Positions 61,600 through 64,000 of a stretch of 64,000 nucleotides of DNA are shown piece by piece (the first letter of the stretch is position 1; each line of letters begins with the position of its first letter). Both the position numbers and the translations under genes were made by a program. The notes under the pieces are model-generated. The model was given only the letters and a program-made list of their open reading frames with translations. It searched no databases and was not told the DNA's origin. The DNA is from Thunnus maccoyii (lineage: Eukaryota > Chordata > Actinopteri > Scombriformes > Scombridae), in NCBI RefSeq assembly GCF_910596095.1, contig NC_056535.1, positions 3,505,001-3,569,000 of the forward strand, given 5' to 3'.

Positions 61600-63075
61600 C
61601 AGGAAGACAAAGCAGAAATGGAAAATGGATAAATTCAGTCTTTCCCTTGCTTCTCTAAAAGATTTAATGTTCACTTATCAGTGTACAATCAAAGAAGCAA
61701 GGAACACCTCTTTTTCTGAACTGCTAAACAGGGTCAAAATCCCAGAATCCCTTTTTAAAACTGCTAATTCTGTGATTGGTCCCCTCACCTTAGCCGGTCA
61801 GTTGAATCTTCCCCTGAGATGTGAAGAAGTTCTTGATTAGTTTGTAACAAAGTAGTGGAGATTCACCAACACTTTAACAACGAAATCAGAGAGGTTGATG
61901 TTGACTCCTGCCCACCTTCAACGTCAACCTATGAACGCACTGTTGCACTTGGAAAATCATCCACCTGCCCTACAAACTGCATTCTCACTTGGTTTTTAAA
62001 AGCTGTTTAGCCATTATTGACTACTCTCTGTCTACTGCTATTTCCCCCCTCCTATTTTAAACCTACCAGTGTTTACCCCCTCTTAAAGAAGCCCTCTCTA
62101 AATCCATTTTAAGTCATTTTAGACCCATCACGAAGCTGCCATTTATTATTATTGAAGATTTTAGAAAAATCTGTCTCCACTCAATTGATTTCTTTTAGGA
62201 ACAATCAAATTTTCTGAAAACTTAAATCTGGTTTCCACTCCCTACAGCGCACTGAGACTGCTCTGGTCAAGGTCACCAGTGACTTACTCCTTGCAGCTGA
62301 CACAGGCCTGTACTCAATTTTAATTCTCCTTGACCTCAGCTCAGCCTTTGACACAGTCGACCATAATGTCTTAATCAGCTGTCTGAAGAGCTACGTTGGC
62401 TTCAGTGATGAATGGTGTTCCTTATATTTTGTCCACTCCATTAACATACATGTAGCGGCCAAAATATTAGGAACACTTTTCAATATAATGCACTCTAGTA
62501 CACCACCACCACCCACTATGACCTCAATAATAAACACAAGTAGAATTATCACCTTTCTGACAATGTCAACAAAAACTGAAAATGTATAAACTTCGTAAAT
62601 GTAGCATTTATGGCGGAGCTGTTGTATTGGATTGCATTAGGTTGCGCAGGTGTTCCTAATAAAGTGGCCGCCGACAGTATATTTGGCATAAAAAAAGAGA
62701 TAAATGAACAATTAACACAGGGACACAGGATTAAAACTGGGAAAATGTATTTTTTATTTCATGGGGCCTTTAAAGCCTTGAATGTTCAGGCTCCTGCCTG
62801 TATCTGTGATCTGCTAACTCCCTATGAGCCTGATCACTGCTTCAGATCCACCAGCAGAGCCCTACTAATTGTTCCAAAATCTTGACTTCTCAATAAAGGT
62901 GACCGGGCCTTTGCTGTTCAGGCCCCTCAGCTGTGGAACTCAGTGTCATCTTTTAAATTCTTTCTTAAGACTCACTTTTAATCTTATGGCTTTTTCTTAA
63001 CTGATGGTATTTGTTGTAACTATTGTGAAGCACTTTGTGACTTTGTTTTTGAAAGGTGCTATATATATAAAAAAA
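61600..63075 (+). mobile_element. LINE fragment (L2-like), interrupted by a MITE
   Basis: The plus strand shows KTANSVIGPLTLAGQLNLP, then the reverse transcriptase part [19 protein letters not shown] with [13 protein letters not shown]. After an insertion at about 62,453-62,673 come APACICDLLTPYEPD and an L2-type 3' tail (GTGAAGCACTTTGTGACTTT). It is 5'-truncated and has stops. Confidence 0.8.
62453..62673. mobile_element. Mariner-type MITE inside the LINE
   Basis: The ends GCGGCCAAAATATTAGGAAC and GTTCCTAATAAAGTGGCCGC are inverted with few mismatches; there is no coding sequence. Its position splits the LINE, so it is the younger insertion. Confidence 0.75.
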
Positions 63076-63091
63076 GTTATATTTATTATGT

Positions 63092-63783
63092 TTATATGCA
63101 TGATGGGCAGAATTTGAATGCTTGGGTGTGTGCCTTGCAAATGTATTTTTGACATTTGATGCAAACGGTGCTGGTCTTGGTGTCCTTTTTGTTAGGGCAG
63201 CACTGGCATCTCTTCCTCTTCTTTCCAGTAAGCAAAGCTAGATGCATAGGTAAGGTTGCAGCCTTGGCTTGAATCTGCATCATCACGTTAGCAGAGACAG
63301 GGGTTCGAAGTAGACATTGCTGTTGTTCGATATGAGGGCTCACCAGAGCTTTTCCCAAAAGTCTTTGCTTTGCCCTTTTCTTTGACTTCACTGTCTTTGA
63401 ACATGAGTTAGATCCTCCTCTCTGTGTAAATTCAGCATCACTGGTATCATCTTCATCCATGCTATCTGAGGAGAGCGGCTGCCAGAAATTGGCTGTTTCT
63501 GATCCTCCATAGCCATCTTCTTCCTCCTCTGTTTTCAACCACTCAGCTGAAGAGATGGGAAGAAGCTCTTCTTCTCTGCTGGTCTCAGTTTGGGTTTGAC
63601 AGCAAGAGGACGGCTGCATGCTCTGTTCATACTTAAAACAAGCAACAGCATCATGTTGTGACAGGTCCTGCAGTTTCTCTTGGTCCCGGCTGGCCCGGTG
63701 TTCCTGAGGCTCTGGAAATGCATCTGCACTGTGTGTTGGCTGGGTGGAGGCCTCTGCTTCAGAAACGCTGACCTCCTGGGAGA
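63092..63783 (-). CDS. Chimeric exon: zinc-finger-gene N-terminal region fused to piggyBac-like cysteine-rich tail (partial gene)
   Basis: The first part (about 63,783-63,362) copies exon 2 of the gene at 56.9-59.4 kb at an offset of 5,931 bp, including the acceptor CTCCCCAG and phase. After KQRL the copies part. Here about 90 residues follow: LGKALVSPHIEQQ, a basic KKRKR, then C-x2-C-x10-C-x2-C-x4-C-x2-H and C-x2-C, ending CPSCI and a stop. This layout matches the C-terminal linker and cross-brace cysteine-rich domain of piggyBac transposases; no catalytic Asp domain is present. If spliced to a first exon like that at 59.4 kb, expected near 65.36 kb outside the window, the protein would have 298 residues. 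It could be an expressed chimera or a dead duplicate that trapped transposon sequence. Confidence 0.6.
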
Positions 63784-64000
63784 CTGGGGAGAAAGTGTTC
63801 AATAGAATATTATTTTTAACACTTTCAGTTTTCCCTTACCACTCATCCATACCATGTATTGTAACTTTGTGAGATACCAAGGAAAAAAATCAGCATATGA
63901 CACATGTACAAGTGTGTTCTAATGCAAGGATTAGATGATGATGATATGTTATACTGTATATCTTTATTAATAATACCACTTACATAGTGTAAGTTTGTCA
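63361..64000. repeat. Segmental duplication, right copy (runs off the window)
   Basis: It matches 57,430-58,069 at a constant offset of 5,931 and is still matching at the last base of the window. The left boundary, at 63,361, is where the coding sequence switches to the piggyBac-like tail. Confidence 0.9.

Noticed and set aside
1..64000. CRISPR arrays, operons and bacterial-type regulatory sites.
   Set aside because: The window is vertebrate nuclear DNA with spliced genes; no regularly spaced repeat array was seen.

Overview
The window is nuclear DNA of a teleost fish, most likely a percomorph. The evidence is long AT-rich introns with GT-AG borders, a vertebrate one-carbon enzyme gene with its exon structure intact, fish-type C2H2 zinc-finger genes with a separate helical first exon, and a typical fish transposon load (DIRS, Tc1, LINE, foldback and SINE-like repeats).

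Layout. Positions 1-25,100 hold no host gene that I can support. This part contains a decayed DIRS-type tyrosine-recombinase retrotransposon on the minus strand (about 2.2-6.65 kb), a decayed coiled-coil coding relic (9.55-10.5 kb), and interleaved segmental duplications (10.0-14.0 kb matching 19.4-21.6 kb, and 18.6-19.4 kb matching 22.8-23.5 kb). It also holds several inverted-repeat elements. From 25.1 to 54.7 kb lies aldh1l1 on the plus strand, encoding cytosolic 10-formyltetrahydrofolate dehydrogenase. I could join 22 coding exons with consistent phases into 2,709 nt, which is 902 codons plus stop. The known key residues fall on the family numbering (His106, Asp142, Ser354, Glu673, Cys707).

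Intron 7 of aldh1l1 is 11.2 kb and contains a minus-strand zinc-finger locus. It has one first exon (43.76-43.96 kb) and two alternative downstream exons, each with five C2H2 fingers (39.5-40.2 and 37.3-38.1 kb). A second two-exon zinc-finger gene of the same design lies downstream of aldh1l1 on the minus strand (56.9-59.4 kb).

At the right edge (63.1-64.0 kb) the second exon and intron of that downstream gene are present again, 5,931 bp further on. In this copy the finger region is replaced by a sequence that looks like the C-terminal tail and cysteine-rich domain of a piggyBac transposase, with an open frame to a stop. The interval between the copies carries a short Tc1-like element and a LINE interrupted by a MITE.

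The most unusual theme is a phase-1 helical first exon that feeds different C-terminal cassettes: three zinc-finger exons and, by inference, a piggyBac-derived tail. The first exon of that last copy would lie beyond the window.
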